Assembly: GCA_021157805.1 (NCBI GenBank)
Contig: JAGGVW010000032.1
Coordinates: 1 to 30,435 of the forward strand
DNA: 30,435 nucleotides
From: a bacterium
GTDB lineage: Bacteria; Ratteibacteria; UBA8468; B48-G9; JAFGKM01
Direction: 5' to 3'
The position numbers and the translations under genes were made by a program. Shown here piece after piece: positions 6,410 through 15,094 of the stretch (positions within the stretch are counted from its first letter, which is position 1; every line of letters starts with the position of its first letter). A model generated the notes under the pieces. That model saw only the letters and a program-made list of their open reading frames with translations, was not told where the DNA came from and ran no database searches.

Positions 6410-6892
6410 TTATGGCCTTTTACCTGAAACCGTAAAATAAGATATACAACTGTCTGTCCTTGTTGAATCACCATCCTCCCCAAGTCCTACAATATTTGTA
6501 TCCCAAGATACATCTCCATTTAGGTCCACTGCATAAATAAATAGAAAATATTTTTTCCCTTCTTCTAAAAGTGGGAACTTCATTAAATACCTTGATGTTA
6601 AAAAAAGATTATCTCTCTCTATATTAAAATTTTCCTGTTTAATAATCACTGTTTTATTATCTAACTCTGTCTCATTTATAGTAGAATCATCATTCGTATC
6701 TTCTATAAGCCATATCTCATAATAATCAATCCCATTTTCAGTGTTATAGCACCATCCTTTTGGAGTAAATGGAATACTTACCACATCACCATCCTGTGGG
6801 TAATTAAATCCTACAGAAGGATTACTACCGACCCACGCCCATAACAATACTGGAAAAATTATCCCCAAAATAAGAACAAATAACCTTTTCAT
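6410..6892 (-). CDS. Exported protein with EF-hand-like calcium loop
   Basis: 160 residues from the ATG at 6892, which follows GGGAGCGATACT; six upstream codons are in frame without a better site. Residues 1-20 form a signal peptide (MKRLFVLILGIIFPVLLWAW). Residues about 65-76, DTNDDSTINETE, match the EF-hand loop at every ligand position (1, 3, 5, 7, 9, 12). The rest looks like a beta-sandwich: 'VGFNYPQDGDVVSIPF', 'YYEIWLIE', 'KKYFLFIYAVD', reminiscent of fibronectin type III or Ig-like domains. It lies directly after the tail-fibre genes and before the TPR gene. A signal peptide argues against a normal virion protein. Function unknown. Confidence 0.7.
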   Translation of the reverse strand: MKRLFVLILGIIFPVLLWAWVGSNPSVGFNYPQDGDVVSIPFTPKGWCYNTENGIDYYEIWLIEDTNDDSTINETELDNKTVIIKQENFNIERDNLFLTSRYLMKFPLLEEGKKYFLFIYAVDLNGDVSWDTNIVGLGEDGDSTRTDSCISYFTVSGKRP

Positions 6893-7320
6893 AGTATCGC
6901 TCCCACCCAATCACCATACACATTATCGTGATATGCTCTCCACTTTACAAACCTTATACTATTATCAGAAAAACTCAATCCTGTTACAGCTGCTTGTAAA
7001 AATGTAGTTGGCATACCTCCGCTTGGAAAAGCAATCCATTCTTCTCCTGAAAAACAGTACCAATTCTCCTGACCTGTAGCTGTATCTAATTCATATTCAG
7101 GATTAGAGAAATCAGCATTTTTAGAAATAACCACTTGAAAATGAATATTTCCTGCATATTCCCCTTTATATAAAAAATAGGGGATTAAAAAAAAATTACG
7201 GATACCACTGCCAGACCCCGCTACTATTGCATTCCAAATCTCTTGCAGGCGCTGATTAACCTCTACTGGCATATTTAAAAACTTAATATTTTCCCCTTCT
7301 GGCAATGGATTATATCCCAT
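6889..7320 (-). CDS. Putative tail-fibre accessory protein
   Basis: 143 residues from ATG 7320 (ribosome binding site GGAG nine bases upstream; an in-frame TTG two codons earlier is the alternative). The N-terminal part 'PVEVNQRLQEIWNAIV' resembles the short helix that precedes fibre domains in phage tail proteins. The remainder is rich in aromatic and beta-forming residues (YFLYKGEYAGNIHFQVVISK; FVKWRAYHDNVYGDWVG), and 'FQVVISKNADFSNPEY' is like fibronectin type III segments. No signal peptide. Its start overlaps the end of the preceding fibre gene, so it belongs to the tail-tip group. Exact role not known. Confidence 0.6.
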   Translation of the reverse strand: MGYNPLPEGENIKFLNMPVEVNQRLQEIWNAIVAGSGSGIRNFFLIPYFLYKGEYAGNIHFQVVISKNADFSNPEYELDTATGQENWYCFSGEEWIAFPSGGMPTTFLQAAVTGLSFSDNSIRFVKWRAYHDNVYGDWVGAIL

Positions 7321-7322
7321 TT

Positions 7323-7946
7323 TCAATCACTCCATATTGGCACGTCTTCATTACTCATTTTTAACTTTTGTCCCACACTCCCTATTGGCAACCTCACCAC
7401 TTTTTCCCCATCATAATAAAAAAGGTCTCCTTTCTGACAATTATCAGGTCTTACCCACACTCTTTTTGTAGTCCCTCTCTTCAAATGATATGTAAGATGG
7501 AAAAATGGTTTATCATTTACATCTCCACTTCCATCATACACATCAAGATAATTACCGTTAGGGAGAGTAGAACTAAAATATAATATCTGATTGAGTGTTA
7601 CATCTAATAAAGAAAGAATTCCTGAGGGGATTTTGAAACTATTCCATTCCCCGGCAATAATTTCTTCATCTTCTTCAAAATTAAAACCTATCAGAGAACC
7701 GTCTTCTTTTTGAAGTAAAAGGCGGAAATTACTCTTTTTATTATCCCAACTTTTCTCAAACACAGCATTTGCTATTTTTAAATACAAATATCCCTCATCT
7801 ATAACTCCACCTTCTCCTATTTTAGAAATAGAACTATTTATTTTTAAATCTTTTAAAACATCATCTACATATCCCACCCTCAATGTATCTACTATTACAC
7901 TTTCTCCCTCAACACTCTGTATAAAATTATCACTTGTATAAGCCAT
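7323..7946 (-). CDS. Putative tail fibre protein with C-terminal repeat module
   Basis: 207 residues; ATG 7946 follows AAGGAGAAAGA. The body (about residues 1-150) is beta-rich with 'LRVGYVDDVLKDLKINSSIS' and 'YLYLKIANAVFEKSWDNKKS', similar in feel to jelly-roll DNRLRE-type domains. The C-terminal 45 residues 'RVWVRPDNCQKGDLFYYDGE' followed by 'VVRLPIGSVGQ' repeat the end of the preceding gene (7956-8729) almost motif for motif. That motif ends in a tryptophan-containing GxxGQxL...P.W signature seen in many tail fibres. Probably part of the receptor-binding structure. Paralogy with its neighbour suggests duplication. Confidence 0.65.
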   Translation of the reverse strand: MAYTSDNFIQSVEGESVIVDTLRVGYVDDVLKDLKINSSISKIGEGGVIDEGYLYLKIANAVFEKSWDNKKSNFRLLLQKEDGSLIGFNFEEDEEIIAGEWNSFKIPSGILSLLDVTLNQILYFSSTLPNGNYLDVYDGSGDVNDKPFFHLTYHLKRGTTKRVWVRPDNCQKGDLFYYDGEKVVRLPIGSVGQKLKMSNEDVPIWSD

Positions 7947-7955
7947 TCTTTCTCC

Positions 7956-8729
7956 TTATTGCCATTCAGGAGTTCCATCTGTTCCAACAGTTAAAGTTTG
8001 TCCTGGATTTCCCTTAGGTAATCTCACTAACTTTTCCCCATCATGATAAAAAAGGTCTCCCTTCTGACATCCATCTGGACGAATAAATACTCTTTTCTCT
8101 GCTCCTTCTGTATAATTTATTGTTAAATATGCAGCCCAATCTTCCCCTTTATCTCTACTCCAGATTTCTATCCAGCGTGGGTACTCATCTGAATAACAAC
8201 ATTTAAAAAGAGTTTCATCATCCACTCCACAAAACAAAGCAAATTTAGTTATTCCTGTTTTATTTATCCATCCTAAAGCACTTTCAGGTAAAAGAATATT
8301 ATTTGTTCCAACAACAAGATTTCTTGCATCTGCTATTTGTAAAAGATTTCCATACTGACTGAACCCGTAATCTTCGGTAGCAAGAGGAATATGGGGATAA
8401 TCTGGCTGCCCATTTCCCAAATACAAATACCAAGGAACACTCAATCCTGCTACATTTCCGTCTTTCATTAAAATAGATAAAACAACTGATTGAATAATAG
8501 CCCCGCTTCCAATTCCTGATGTATCAAAATATAAAAATCCAATATAAAAATCCACATTTGGATGCACATAATTATCTGCGCCAATTTTAATACTTTCTCC
8601 TGTATCATTAATACTATCAGCAACTGTAATATTCTTCTCAACTGCCCTATATTGACCTGAGATAACTGTCGATACATTTTTCACTCCATATCCATCATTT
8701 GTAGTTGCTTTTACGACTATTTGAGCCAT
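7956..8729 (-). CDS. Putative tail fibre, DNRLRE-like domain
   Basis: 257 residues; ATG 8729 follows GGGAGGGAAATA. Residues about 30-200 look like a beta-sandwich of the DNRLRE/carbohydrate-binding kind: 'FYIGFLYFDTSGIGSGAIIQ' corresponds to the 'R.ylrFDls.lp.gatI..A.L' core of that family, followed by 'VVLSILMK'. The C-terminus carries the same 'RPDGCQKGDLFYHDGEKLVR' plus 'GNPGQTLTVG...PEW' module as the next gene. Such domains recognise surface polysaccharide. No signal peptide, as expected for a virion protein. DNRLRE assignment is from pattern memory and moderate in strength. Confidence 0.65.
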   Translation of the reverse strand: MAQIVVKATTNDGYGVKNVSTVISGQYRAVEKNITVADSINDTGESIKIGADNYVHPNVDFYIGFLYFDTSGIGSGAIIQSVVLSILMKDGNVAGLSVPWYLYLGNGQPDYPHIPLATEDYGFSQYGNLLQIADARNLVVGTNNILLPESALGWINKTGITKFALFCGVDDETLFKCCYSDEYPRWIEIWSRDKGEDWAAYLTINYTEGAEKRVFIRPDGCQKGDLFYHDGEKLVRLPKGNPGQTLTVGTDGTPEWQ

Positions 8730-8740
8730 TATTTCCCTCC

Positions 8741-9088
8741 CTAAAATTTAAACACCAGTTCCTGATGAACAGCATCATACTCAGGAGCAGAATTAACCCG
8801 TCCATCACCATCCGTATCATACACTGACTTCAACATATCCCCATTTTTATTACTCAAATTAAACCACTCTGTTCCTGTCCATACTTTTGTTACTTCTACT
8901 TCTCCAGAAGTATCAATCCATATCCTTCCCACCCATTTATTTGTCGGTTCGGTATCACTCCTTAATCCCTCCCAATTCCCAACCCCTTCTGATGCTAACT
9001 GTTCAATTAGATATTGAAAATTATTGTTAACTCTCGCTGGAATTTCAGGTAAATCTGTTGGTTCAGGTAATGCAAGATACTCTGCCAT
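8741..9088 (-). CDS. Small tail-tip protein with calcium-loop motif
   Basis: 115 residues; ATG 9088 follows AAGGAGGAAGGG. The N-terminus 'LPEPTDLPEIPARVNNNFQY' resembles the start of phage fibre proteins that pack into a trimer. The middle 'VGRIWIDTSGEVEVTKVWTG' is a short beta module common at the ends of tail fibres. Residues 91-99, DTDGDGRVN, have the dockerin/EF-hand style calcium loop. It lies between the Ig-like BppU protein and the fibre genes. Likely a structural part of the tail tip; ligand unknown. Confidence 0.6.
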   Translation of the reverse strand: MAEYLALPEPTDLPEIPARVNNNFQYLIEQLASEGVGNWEGLRSDTEPTNKWVGRIWIDTSGEVEVTKVWTGTEWFNLSNKNGDMLKSVYDTDGDGRVNSAPEYDAVHQELVFKF

Positions 9089-9102
9089 CCCTTCCTCCTT
9101 TT

Positions 9103-9459
9103 TTAACTCACATAACTTCTCACTGCCGTAATTTCTCTAATAACCTTAAATCTATCCTTTGCTATTGTATAAACCATTGCTCCCTTAGAAAACCATACTT
9201 CGCAATCATACCAATAATTCCCCGGCTCTAAAAATGTATCCTCTTTTGTTAACATTACAGTTACAACACCATTTTCTGCTATTTCAATAACTCCTTCTTT
9301 ATGGATGAGATAATTTTCTGATTCTTCAGTTGCTTTAACTGAAAAATACACCTTATCAGCCCCTCTTAGATCCAGCACTCTCCCGTCCTCATCAACAGCA
9401 ATAAATACTAAAATTCTTGTATCTCCCTGAATAATTTCTATTTCATTACCAGTTGCCAT
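9103..9459 (-). CDS. BppU-type baseplate Ig-like protein
   Basis: 118 residues; ATG 9459 follows AAGGAGTAAGAAATT and lies inside the end of the propeller gene. The pattern 'EIIQGDTRILVFIAVDEDGR...LDLRGADKVYFSVKA...LEPGNYWYDCEVW' is that of the N-terminal Ig-like domain of the BppU baseplate family, found in siphophage receptor-binding assemblies. The protein consists of this domain alone, so it probably serves as an adaptor or anchor for the larger fibre proteins encoded next to it. No signal peptide or catalytic motif. Confidence 0.7.
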   Translation of the reverse strand: MATGNEIEIIQGDTRILVFIAVDEDGRVLDLRGADKVYFSVKATEESENYLIHKEGVIEIAENGVVTVMLTKEDTFLEPGNYWYDCEVWFSKGAMVYTIAKDRFKVIREITAVRSYVS

Positions 9460-10375
9460 AATTTCTTACTCCTTGATTTTTATAAGGTAATGCCTTAAAA
9501 GTTTTCCCATTATCTTTTGAAATATATAGATATAATCCACTTGTATACCACATTCCATTCACTTTATAAAAAGTCGCTCCATATCTGTTTGAAATAGCAA
9601 CAATAATCTCACCTGTCTTTAATAAAATCAAAGCAGGTTTTTGATGAGCATATCCATTTATCTCATCAGCAGAAATATTCCCGAACTGGTCTTCTACTTT
9701 AAAACATGAATGCTCTTTTGAAAATCCTGCAACATATATATATCCTTCTCTACTCACTTTTATCTCACAAGTATAAGGTTCATATTCTAATGCGGGCTTT
9801 TTAAACTCTTCATATTGTTTCCAACTCACAAAAGGATATTCAGCAACATAAATCTTCCCATCTGCATCTATTCCAATAAGACGCCCATCAGGTAAAAAAT
9901 CCATAGATGGTTTGACTATTCCTAAATCAGTATTTTTCCATATACATTTATTATCTTTCCACTCAATCTCTTCTAAAACAGAACCATTGATACCTAAAAA
10001 CTTTTTCCCTGTTCTTCTGTCATATACCAAACAAGCATTTTCTGAATAATTACTCATCCCTATTCCTTCTCCTTTTCTTTCAAATCCATCGTATCCATAT
10101 ACAGAGACGAAAAAAGCATATTTTCTTCCAGCACCTTCAGAATTATAAAAACAACCAATAAAAATTCTTCCCGTATCGTCCTCAACAATAGATGGACAAG
10201 CCATGGGAAAACCAATATAAAAATCTGTTCTGTAAAACTTCTTTCCAACCCGTCTTAAATGAGTTAAAATCAATCCTCCAATAAACTTCTCCAATACCCC
10301 TTTTCCACCCCATACAACCAGAATATCTCCTGCTTTAGTTTCACATCCTCCAACACCTAAAACATTACAGGCCAT
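9446..10375 (-). CDS. Beta-propeller-like tail tip protein
   Basis: 309 residues. ATG 10375 overlaps the upstream stop (TAATG). The sequence is almost entirely short beta strands in a repeating pattern: 'RIFIGCFYN', 'FFVSVYGYD', 'RLIGIDADGKIYVAEYP', 'YIYVAGFSKE', 'EIIVAISNRYGATFYKV', and ends with 'YLYISKDNGKTFKAL', an Asp-box (S-x-D-x-G-x-T-F) of the BNR/sialidase type. This suggests a six- or seven-bladed propeller, which often binds or cleaves sugars. No sialidase arginine triad could be assigned, so binding is likelier than catalysis. It lies among tail-fibre genes, consistent with host recognition. Confidence 0.65.
   Translation of the reverse strand: MACNVLGVGGCETKAGDILVVWGGKGVLEKFIGGLILTHLRRVGKKFYRTDFYIGFPMACPSIVEDDTGRIFIGCFYNSEGAGRKYAFFVSVYGYDGFERKGEGIGMSNYSENACLVYDRRTGKKFLGINGSVLEEIEWKDNKCIWKNTDLGIVKPSMDFLPDGRLIGIDADGKIYVAEYPFVSWKQYEEFKKPALEYEPYTCEIKVSREGYIYVAGFSKEHSCFKVEDQFGNISADEINGYAHQKPALILLKTGEIIVAISNRYGATFYKVNGMWYTSGLYLYISKDNGKTFKALPYKNQGVRNYGNW
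10098..10110 (-). repeat. Dispersed leftward repeat, copy 2 (within coding)
   Basis: Leftward TCGTCTCTGTATA, identical over 13 bases to 23109-23121 and 28557-28569. This copy encodes part of VSVYG in the propeller gene, so it may be chance, but it is on the same strand as the others. Confidence 0.35.
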
Positions 10376-11214
10376 TAAAATCTCCTCCAGTCAGGGTCTT
10401 CCCTTGTTTTCTCTACAGCTCTTCCAATGATAACCTGACAAACTATTCCAACATCATTAGTAGAAAATTTTTTCAATATACCTCCAGTGGTAAAAAGGGG
10501 AATTTGACCATCTAATAGAATATACATCCCTGTATCCTGAACAAATTTAATCCTTTCCCCATTTTTTGTTAAATCTGACTTAATAAAATTGGCAACAAAA
10601 CTATCTTTTGTTGTAAAATTCTTCAGTATTCCACCAGTTGTAGCAAAATGAGGTCTTATCTGATTACCATTTTTATCTACTTTCTTACAGGCATCAGTAT
10701 TAACAATAAAAAGTTCATTTTCTACAATGACTGCTACTTCTTCATCAGTATCATCTCCCCATAAATCCCTTACTTTTTTCTTAGTATTCCCAATTGGTGT
10801 AGCATCAATAACAACATCATGAGTTAAATTTTTAACCACACCTCCAAGAGTTAAATAAGGTATATTATAATGCTCTCTCCCTTTCTGTATCCATCCTACC
10901 ACTGTCTGTATTTTCTGGAACCTACGCCATTTCCCATCTTTAAAATAATAAAATCCCTCATATACCTCATCCTCTCCATCATTATTCAAATCTGCCTTAA
11001 AAGAAAAAGGTTCATCTAACACTTTAACAGCATCATAATCTTTCGGTTCTGTAAATACCCAAGAATCACCATTTTTCTCTGCTATTTGATTATCTTTCCC
11101 TTCCCACAATCCAGTTGCTCCAACAGGAACAATATATCTGCCAGTTAGTTCATCTGAATAATCAGTTGTTTTACTCTTCACATCAAGTAAGAAATTAAAC
11201 CTTTTCCCTTCCAT
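10375..11214 (-). CDS. Putative tail fibre, DUF2793-like N-terminus and repeats
   Basis: 279 residues. ATG 11214 overlaps the upstream stop (TGATG); an in-frame TTG one codon earlier is less likely. Residues 25-60, 'TGRYIVPVGATGLWEGKDNQ' onwards with 'WVFTEP', resemble the end of the DUF2793 tail module. Residues 75-86, DLNNDGEDEVYE, look like a calcium loop. Three copies of a 'FTTGGILKNFTTKD' motif follow at about residues 120-135, 190-206 and 240-255, each preceded by short strands. This gives a repetitive beta structure typical of fibre shafts or propeller-like tips. Coupled to neighbours by overlapping start and stop codons. Confidence 0.6.
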   Translation of the reverse strand: MEGKRFNFLLDVKSKTTDYSDELTGRYIVPVGATGLWEGKDNQIAEKNGDSWVFTEPKDYDAVKVLDEPFSFKADLNNDGEDEVYEGFYYFKDGKWRRFQKIQTVVGWIQKGREHYNIPYLTLGGVVKNLTHDVVIDATPIGNTKKKVRDLWGDDTDEEVAVIVENELFIVNTDACKKVDKNGNQIRPHFATTGGILKNFTTKDSFVANFIKSDLTKNGERIKFVQDTGMYILLDGQIPLFTTGGILKKFSTNDVGIVCQVIIGRAVEKTREDPDWRRF

Positions 11215-11405
11215 CAATCCACCTTTTTAACTATTTTTATATGAACTGCTCCTTGCTCTGTTTGAAAAAGAAAATCTTTACTCAAAAAATCCTCTTCACT
11301 TCTTGCCATAACATCCATGCCTCTTCTTCCTTTTTCTCTATCTGCCTTCCTTTCTTCTTTTAGAACTCTTCTTAACTTATCAATAGAATCAAACCCTGCT
11401 ACCAT
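11214..11405 (-). CDS. Small basic helical hypothetical protein
   Basis: 63 residues; ATG 11405 lies just inside the end of the hub gene and follows a GAGG site. The N-terminal half is a basic amphipathic helix (SIDKLRRVLKEERKADREKG) and the C-terminal half is short beta strands ending in KIVKKVD. No recognised domain. Its stop overlaps the next start. Proteins of this size between hub and fibre genes are often connectors or chaperones, but there is no direct evidence here. Confidence 0.55.
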   Translation of the reverse strand: MVAGFDSIDKLRRVLKEERKADREKGRRGMDVMARSEEDFLSKDFLFQTEQGAVHIKIVKKVD

Positions 11406-13693
11406 AATGACCTCGCTCTTATATTTGCAAAAACTTTAAACCTATCTGAAATTGAAATACTTATTCCTGTTATTAAATACTTTCCACTCACTTCAGGAAA
11501 ATCGTTATCCTGCCATTCAATCACATCAAAAAGATACAAATCTGCATAATCTTCAAAATTTCTTAACTGAAAGGAAAGATTTATATTATTTCCAGTGTAA
11601 ATATTCCATAAATGATTTATGGCTTTCTCTATAATTCCCCAATCAGAGTAAATAGATTTTTGCAGTGGTTTTGCTATTCTTGACCTTCCTAACTCCCTTT
11701 CAAGTTGCTTATTATAAGCAAGTCCTACTAAAATTTCTCCCTTTTTATATTCATCCGAATCTTCTCCTGCTTTTCCAATGACAGAAAATCTCGTTTTCCA
11801 TACATCAGGAATTGAATATTCAGGAGAACCAACAATATCAATATCTTTATTTATCGTATATTTGACAGGGGAATTATTATCTGGTCTTGGTTTATAAATC
11901 ATCTTTCCATCTCGGGAAGGATACAAAAGCCAGAAATAATCTTCTACAAGTTCATTAGCACACTCCCATACATTTGTTCCTGCTTTAAATTCCCAATTTG
12001 GCTTTTCTATATTTGTAGGTAAAAAGCTTTCTTCTTCTCCTTCTACAATCAGTTCAATCCCACCGAGTTCTTCTATAAAATACCTGACCAAATCTATATG
12101 AGTCCATTTTTTATCATCAAAACTCATACTGTTCTTTAAATTTATCAACTCTAACTCTTTTGTAATATCTTTCCCCTGTAATACCAATCTAATTCTATTT
12201 TTCCCTTCTATTTTAAAAGTTGTTTTATCAACATAGTGAGTAGCCCTCAAAAAATACTCATCTTTACCATAAGGTCTTAAAAAAATCTTTATAAGCGGAT
12301 TTTTGGATAGAAAAATTGATTTATAAAAATCTTTATAACAAGTAATTTCTATAGAAGTAGAAGCACCACTGAATCTACCCATAAAATCCCCTGAAATGCT
12401 TTCATCGTAAGATAAAATATCTTCTTTTAAACTCTCTGGAACTTCACCAGTTGCAGTAGTTCTAACAATAGGATGTGAAACTTTAAACCTGTATAGGTAT
12501 GGAGTTTTTTCAGTAACAGAAGTAAGATATTCAAGATAATCCCTTTCCCTTTTTTCTTCATTAGAAAGAGAATTATACTCATCATCAGTTAAAGGAGATA
12601 AACTTCTATCTAAAACAGGAACTCCTTTTAAAGTAATAACCCCCTTAACTTTATCAATCCCATTTTCAGTTTTTGCTCTTCCTTCCTTTTCTATACTTGT
12701 TCCTTCAAATACAATTTTTTTAGTATCTTCTATCGCAGGACTGTCAAGCACTTCAGGGGATAAAAAAACAGGAGTAACAACCCTCCCTTCTTTCTCAAAA
12801 TGCAACTTTTTAAAACCAATTAAAATAGCCCCATATCCCCATATTGAAAGCATAGAATTTTCACCAGTTATAACAGGATAAGAATTTGAATTTTCATCTA
12901 TTCCTGTCTCATAATCATTACATTTCATAGCAACAGTATTCTCCAACCCATTAAATCCAACGACAATATACCTATCAACAATAAAAACAATTAAAACTTT
13001 ATATTCCCCGCTCCATTCATAAAGATTAAAATTAGATGGTAAAGAAAAAATCTGTTTTTGAGTTTTTGGTTCACTTCTTGGTGGCCAGGTAGGAAGCATT
13101 TTAGTGTTCCATTGCTCAATCAGAATTTCCTGACTTTGCTTTTCAGGATTAGAAACATACGGATACTGTTTTGCTAACTCTCTCTGTAAATTTCCTATAG
13201 TTATTCTAATTCCCTTTTCACTTTTCCCATCAGCCCTATCAGCAAGTTGAAAAATAAGACAACTATTCCAATTGTGAGGCAATAAATATTTAGAAAACCA
13301 TACCACAAACCCTTGATTTTCTTTGAAAACTTTATCAGTATCTATTCTCCATATACAGGGATTACCTTCTTCATCTTCGACTTTTTTTTGATATTCAACT
13401 TTTGCAGGTGGGGACCCAAAAGCATCAATAACTTCCCAACTACCTCCATACATCTGATACCAACTGCCCTTATAAATAGTTTTTTCTTCATCCTGATATT
13501 CTCCATCCATATCAACAGGTTTAAGGTTGGGATGTAAAATAATCGTTCCTGAATGTTTCTCATAAAATACATTTTCTTTTACTTCTAAATCGGAAAATCT
13601 CTCTCTACTATATTCAGCAGAAAAAGGCTCTTTTTCTATTAAACCATTTTTGGATTTTTGAAACTCTATTTTTACAGCATTGACATTTACCAT
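11399..13693 (-). CDS. Tail hub / tail-associated structural protein
   Basis: 764 residues, the largest gene of the tail-tip group. ATG 13693 follows the end of the tape-measure gene by a few bases. The N-terminal half has a lectin-like beta pattern ('GSWYQMYGGSWEVIDAFGSP', 'IDTDKVF', 'YEWSGEYKVLIVFIVDRYIVVGF'), which may be a carbohydrate-binding insertion. The C-terminal 350 residues, including 'WKTRFSVIGKAGEDSDEYKK' and 'SGKYLITGISISISDRFKVF', resemble the gp27/gpD-like hub domains that cap the tail tube. Order tape measure then hub then receptor-binding proteins is standard. The domain boundaries are inferred; no peptidase motif is evident. Confidence 0.7.
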   Translation of the reverse strand: MVNVNAVKIEFQKSKNGLIEKEPFSAEYSRERFSDLEVKENVFYEKHSGTIILHPNLKPVDMDGEYQDEEKTIYKGSWYQMYGGSWEVIDAFGSPPAKVEYQKKVEDEEGNPCIWRIDTDKVFKENQGFVVWFSKYLLPHNWNSCLIFQLADRADGKSEKGIRITIGNLQRELAKQYPYVSNPEKQSQEILIEQWNTKMLPTWPPRSEPKTQKQIFSLPSNFNLYEWSGEYKVLIVFIVDRYIVVGFNGLENTVAMKCNDYETGIDENSNSYPVITGENSMLSIWGYGAILIGFKKLHFEKEGRVVTPVFLSPEVLDSPAIEDTKKIVFEGTSIEKEGRAKTENGIDKVKGVITLKGVPVLDRSLSPLTDDEYNSLSNEEKRERDYLEYLTSVTEKTPYLYRFKVSHPIVRTTATGEVPESLKEDILSYDESISGDFMGRFSGASTSIEITCYKDFYKSIFLSKNPLIKIFLRPYGKDEYFLRATHYVDKTTFKIEGKNRIRLVLQGKDITKELELINLKNSMSFDDKKWTHIDLVRYFIEELGGIELIVEGEEESFLPTNIEKPNWEFKAGTNVWECANELVEDYFWLLYPSRDGKMIYKPRPDNNSPVKYTINKDIDIVGSPEYSIPDVWKTRFSVIGKAGEDSDEYKKGEILVGLAYNKQLERELGRSRIAKPLQKSIYSDWGIIEKAINHLWNIYTGNNINLSFQLRNFEDYADLYLFDVIEWQDNDFPEVSGKYLITGISISISDRFKVFANIRARSLW

Positions 13694-13696
13694 TTT

Positions 13697-15094
13697 TTAT
13701 ATCCATCCTAACCTTCCTAAAACATCATCAACACTTTTCCCTACTCTTCCATCTCCGTAGTAGACCATATTAATATTTGCCTGCTTTCCAAATGGGACAT
13801 TACCTGCTTTTACATTTACTCCAGCCGGTGTAAGTTTTGGAGTTAAAGATTTCTGAAATTCTGATATAACTTTTCCGAACCTTTCTAAAGAAGTTGTGGC
13901 AAACTTTTCACTATATGCTCTACTTATCCCTTCTCCATACTTTGCTCTTGCCAATTCCATTTGTCTTTTTGCTTCCTCTTTTGTTATTTCACCTGCAAGA
14001 AACTTTTTCCTAATCTCATCAATCTCTTTACCTAAATTCGCTGCTGCTCTACCAGTCCTTAAAGAATTTATAAAACCGACTACTTCTTGAAATAACATAA
14101 AAGCAGCAAATGCTCCCCCTATAGCAGCAGTCAAATATCCAAAACTTGTAGTTAAAGCACCTATACTAACAGCTCCTTGTGAACCTAACAGCCCCACTTT
14201 TTCAACTAAAATAGCAAGATTTGCTACCAAGCCCAGAATATGTCCTGAGATAAACAACAATACTCCTGCAAAAGTCAATCCAATCGGAGCAAATAAAGCC
14301 AATTTAGCAATAAAATTTTTTGTCTCTGGACTTAATTCCCTAAACCATTTAGTTATTTGCTTTCCCTTTTCTATCCATCCTGTCAAAATCGGAATAAGAG
14401 AAACACCTATTTCTCTTACAATACCCTTAACAGAATATATCAACTCATATAAAGTATCCTTAAACTTCTTACTTGCCTTAACATCCTCTTCACTCATCAC
14501 TCCACCAAGTTTTTCTGCCTGTTTTTCTAATCTCATAATCCCTTCTCTCCCTAACTTCAAAAATGGCAATAATTCTGCTCCTCTTCTTCCCAGAAGTTGC
14601 ATAACAATAGAAAGTTTTTCAGTATCATTAGCAGCATCAGAAGCCATATAATCAGCCATATCCATTAAAACATCATGAACACTTCTTAATTTCCCCTCAT
14701 TATCCACAACAGAAATCCCCATCTTATCAAAAACCCTCTTATAAGTTTCCATTCCCATACTTGCATAATCCATATATTTAGATAAAACTGGCATACCTCT
14801 TGCTAATGTTTCAAAACTTGCATGTTCTTGAGTAGCAGCATATTCCAACTTCTGCACTTCTTCTCTTGTCAACCCTGTCTGTTTAGCAACTTTATCTACA
14901 CTTTCTCCATAATCAACTGTCGCCTTAACCAATCCCATTATAGCTGCAGTTCCACCTGCTCCCCACATCATCATCTGCCTACTTACTTTATTTATTTTGT
15001 TAGCCATATCCTGTAATTTTTTAGAAACATTTGTAAATTCTCTACTTGCTTTATCTTTAGCCCCTATAACAATATCAACTCTATTATCAGCCAT
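13697..15094 (-). CDS. Tape measure protein
   Basis: 465 residues from ATG 15094, which follows AGGAGAAAGTCA; nine upstream in-frame codons lack a site. Sets tail length and lines the tube. The N-terminal 'VIGAKDKASREFTNVSKKLQ' is the common phage minor tail/tape-measure start, then 'YGESVDKVAKQTGLTREEVQ' matches the TP901-type tape-measure core. The middle contains two long hydrophobic stretches (FAPIGLTFAGVLLFISGHIL and AIGGAFAAFMLFQEVVGFI) likely involved in membrane penetration. At about 0.15 nm per residue the tail would be roughly 70 nm, which is short. It follows the chaperone frameshift pair, as expected. Confidence 0.9.
   Translation of the reverse strand: MADNRVDIVIGAKDKASREFTNVSKKLQDMANKINKVSRQMMMWGAGGTAAIMGLVKATVDYGESVDKVAKQTGLTREEVQKLEYAATQEHASFETLARGMPVLSKYMDYASMGMETYKRVFDKMGISVVDNEGKLRSVHDVLMDMADYMASDAANDTEKLSIVMQLLGRRGAELLPFLKLGREGIMRLEKQAEKLGGVMSEEDVKASKKFKDTLYELIYSVKGIVREIGVSLIPILTGWIEKGKQITKWFRELSPETKNFIAKLALFAPIGLTFAGVLLFISGHILGLVANLAILVEKVGLLGSQGAVSIGALTTSFGYLTAAIGGAFAAFMLFQEVVGFINSLRTGRAAANLGKEIDEIRKKFLAGEITKEEAKRQMELARAKYGEGISRAYSEKFATTSLERFGKVISEFQKSLTPKLTPAGVNVKAGNVPFGKQANINMVYYGDGRVGKSVDDVLGRLGWI

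Noticed and set aside
10098..10110. Repeat copy as a promoter inside the propeller gene
   Set aside because: No ribosome binding site or new gene start follows within reach; it codes normally. Kept only as a copy of the repeat.
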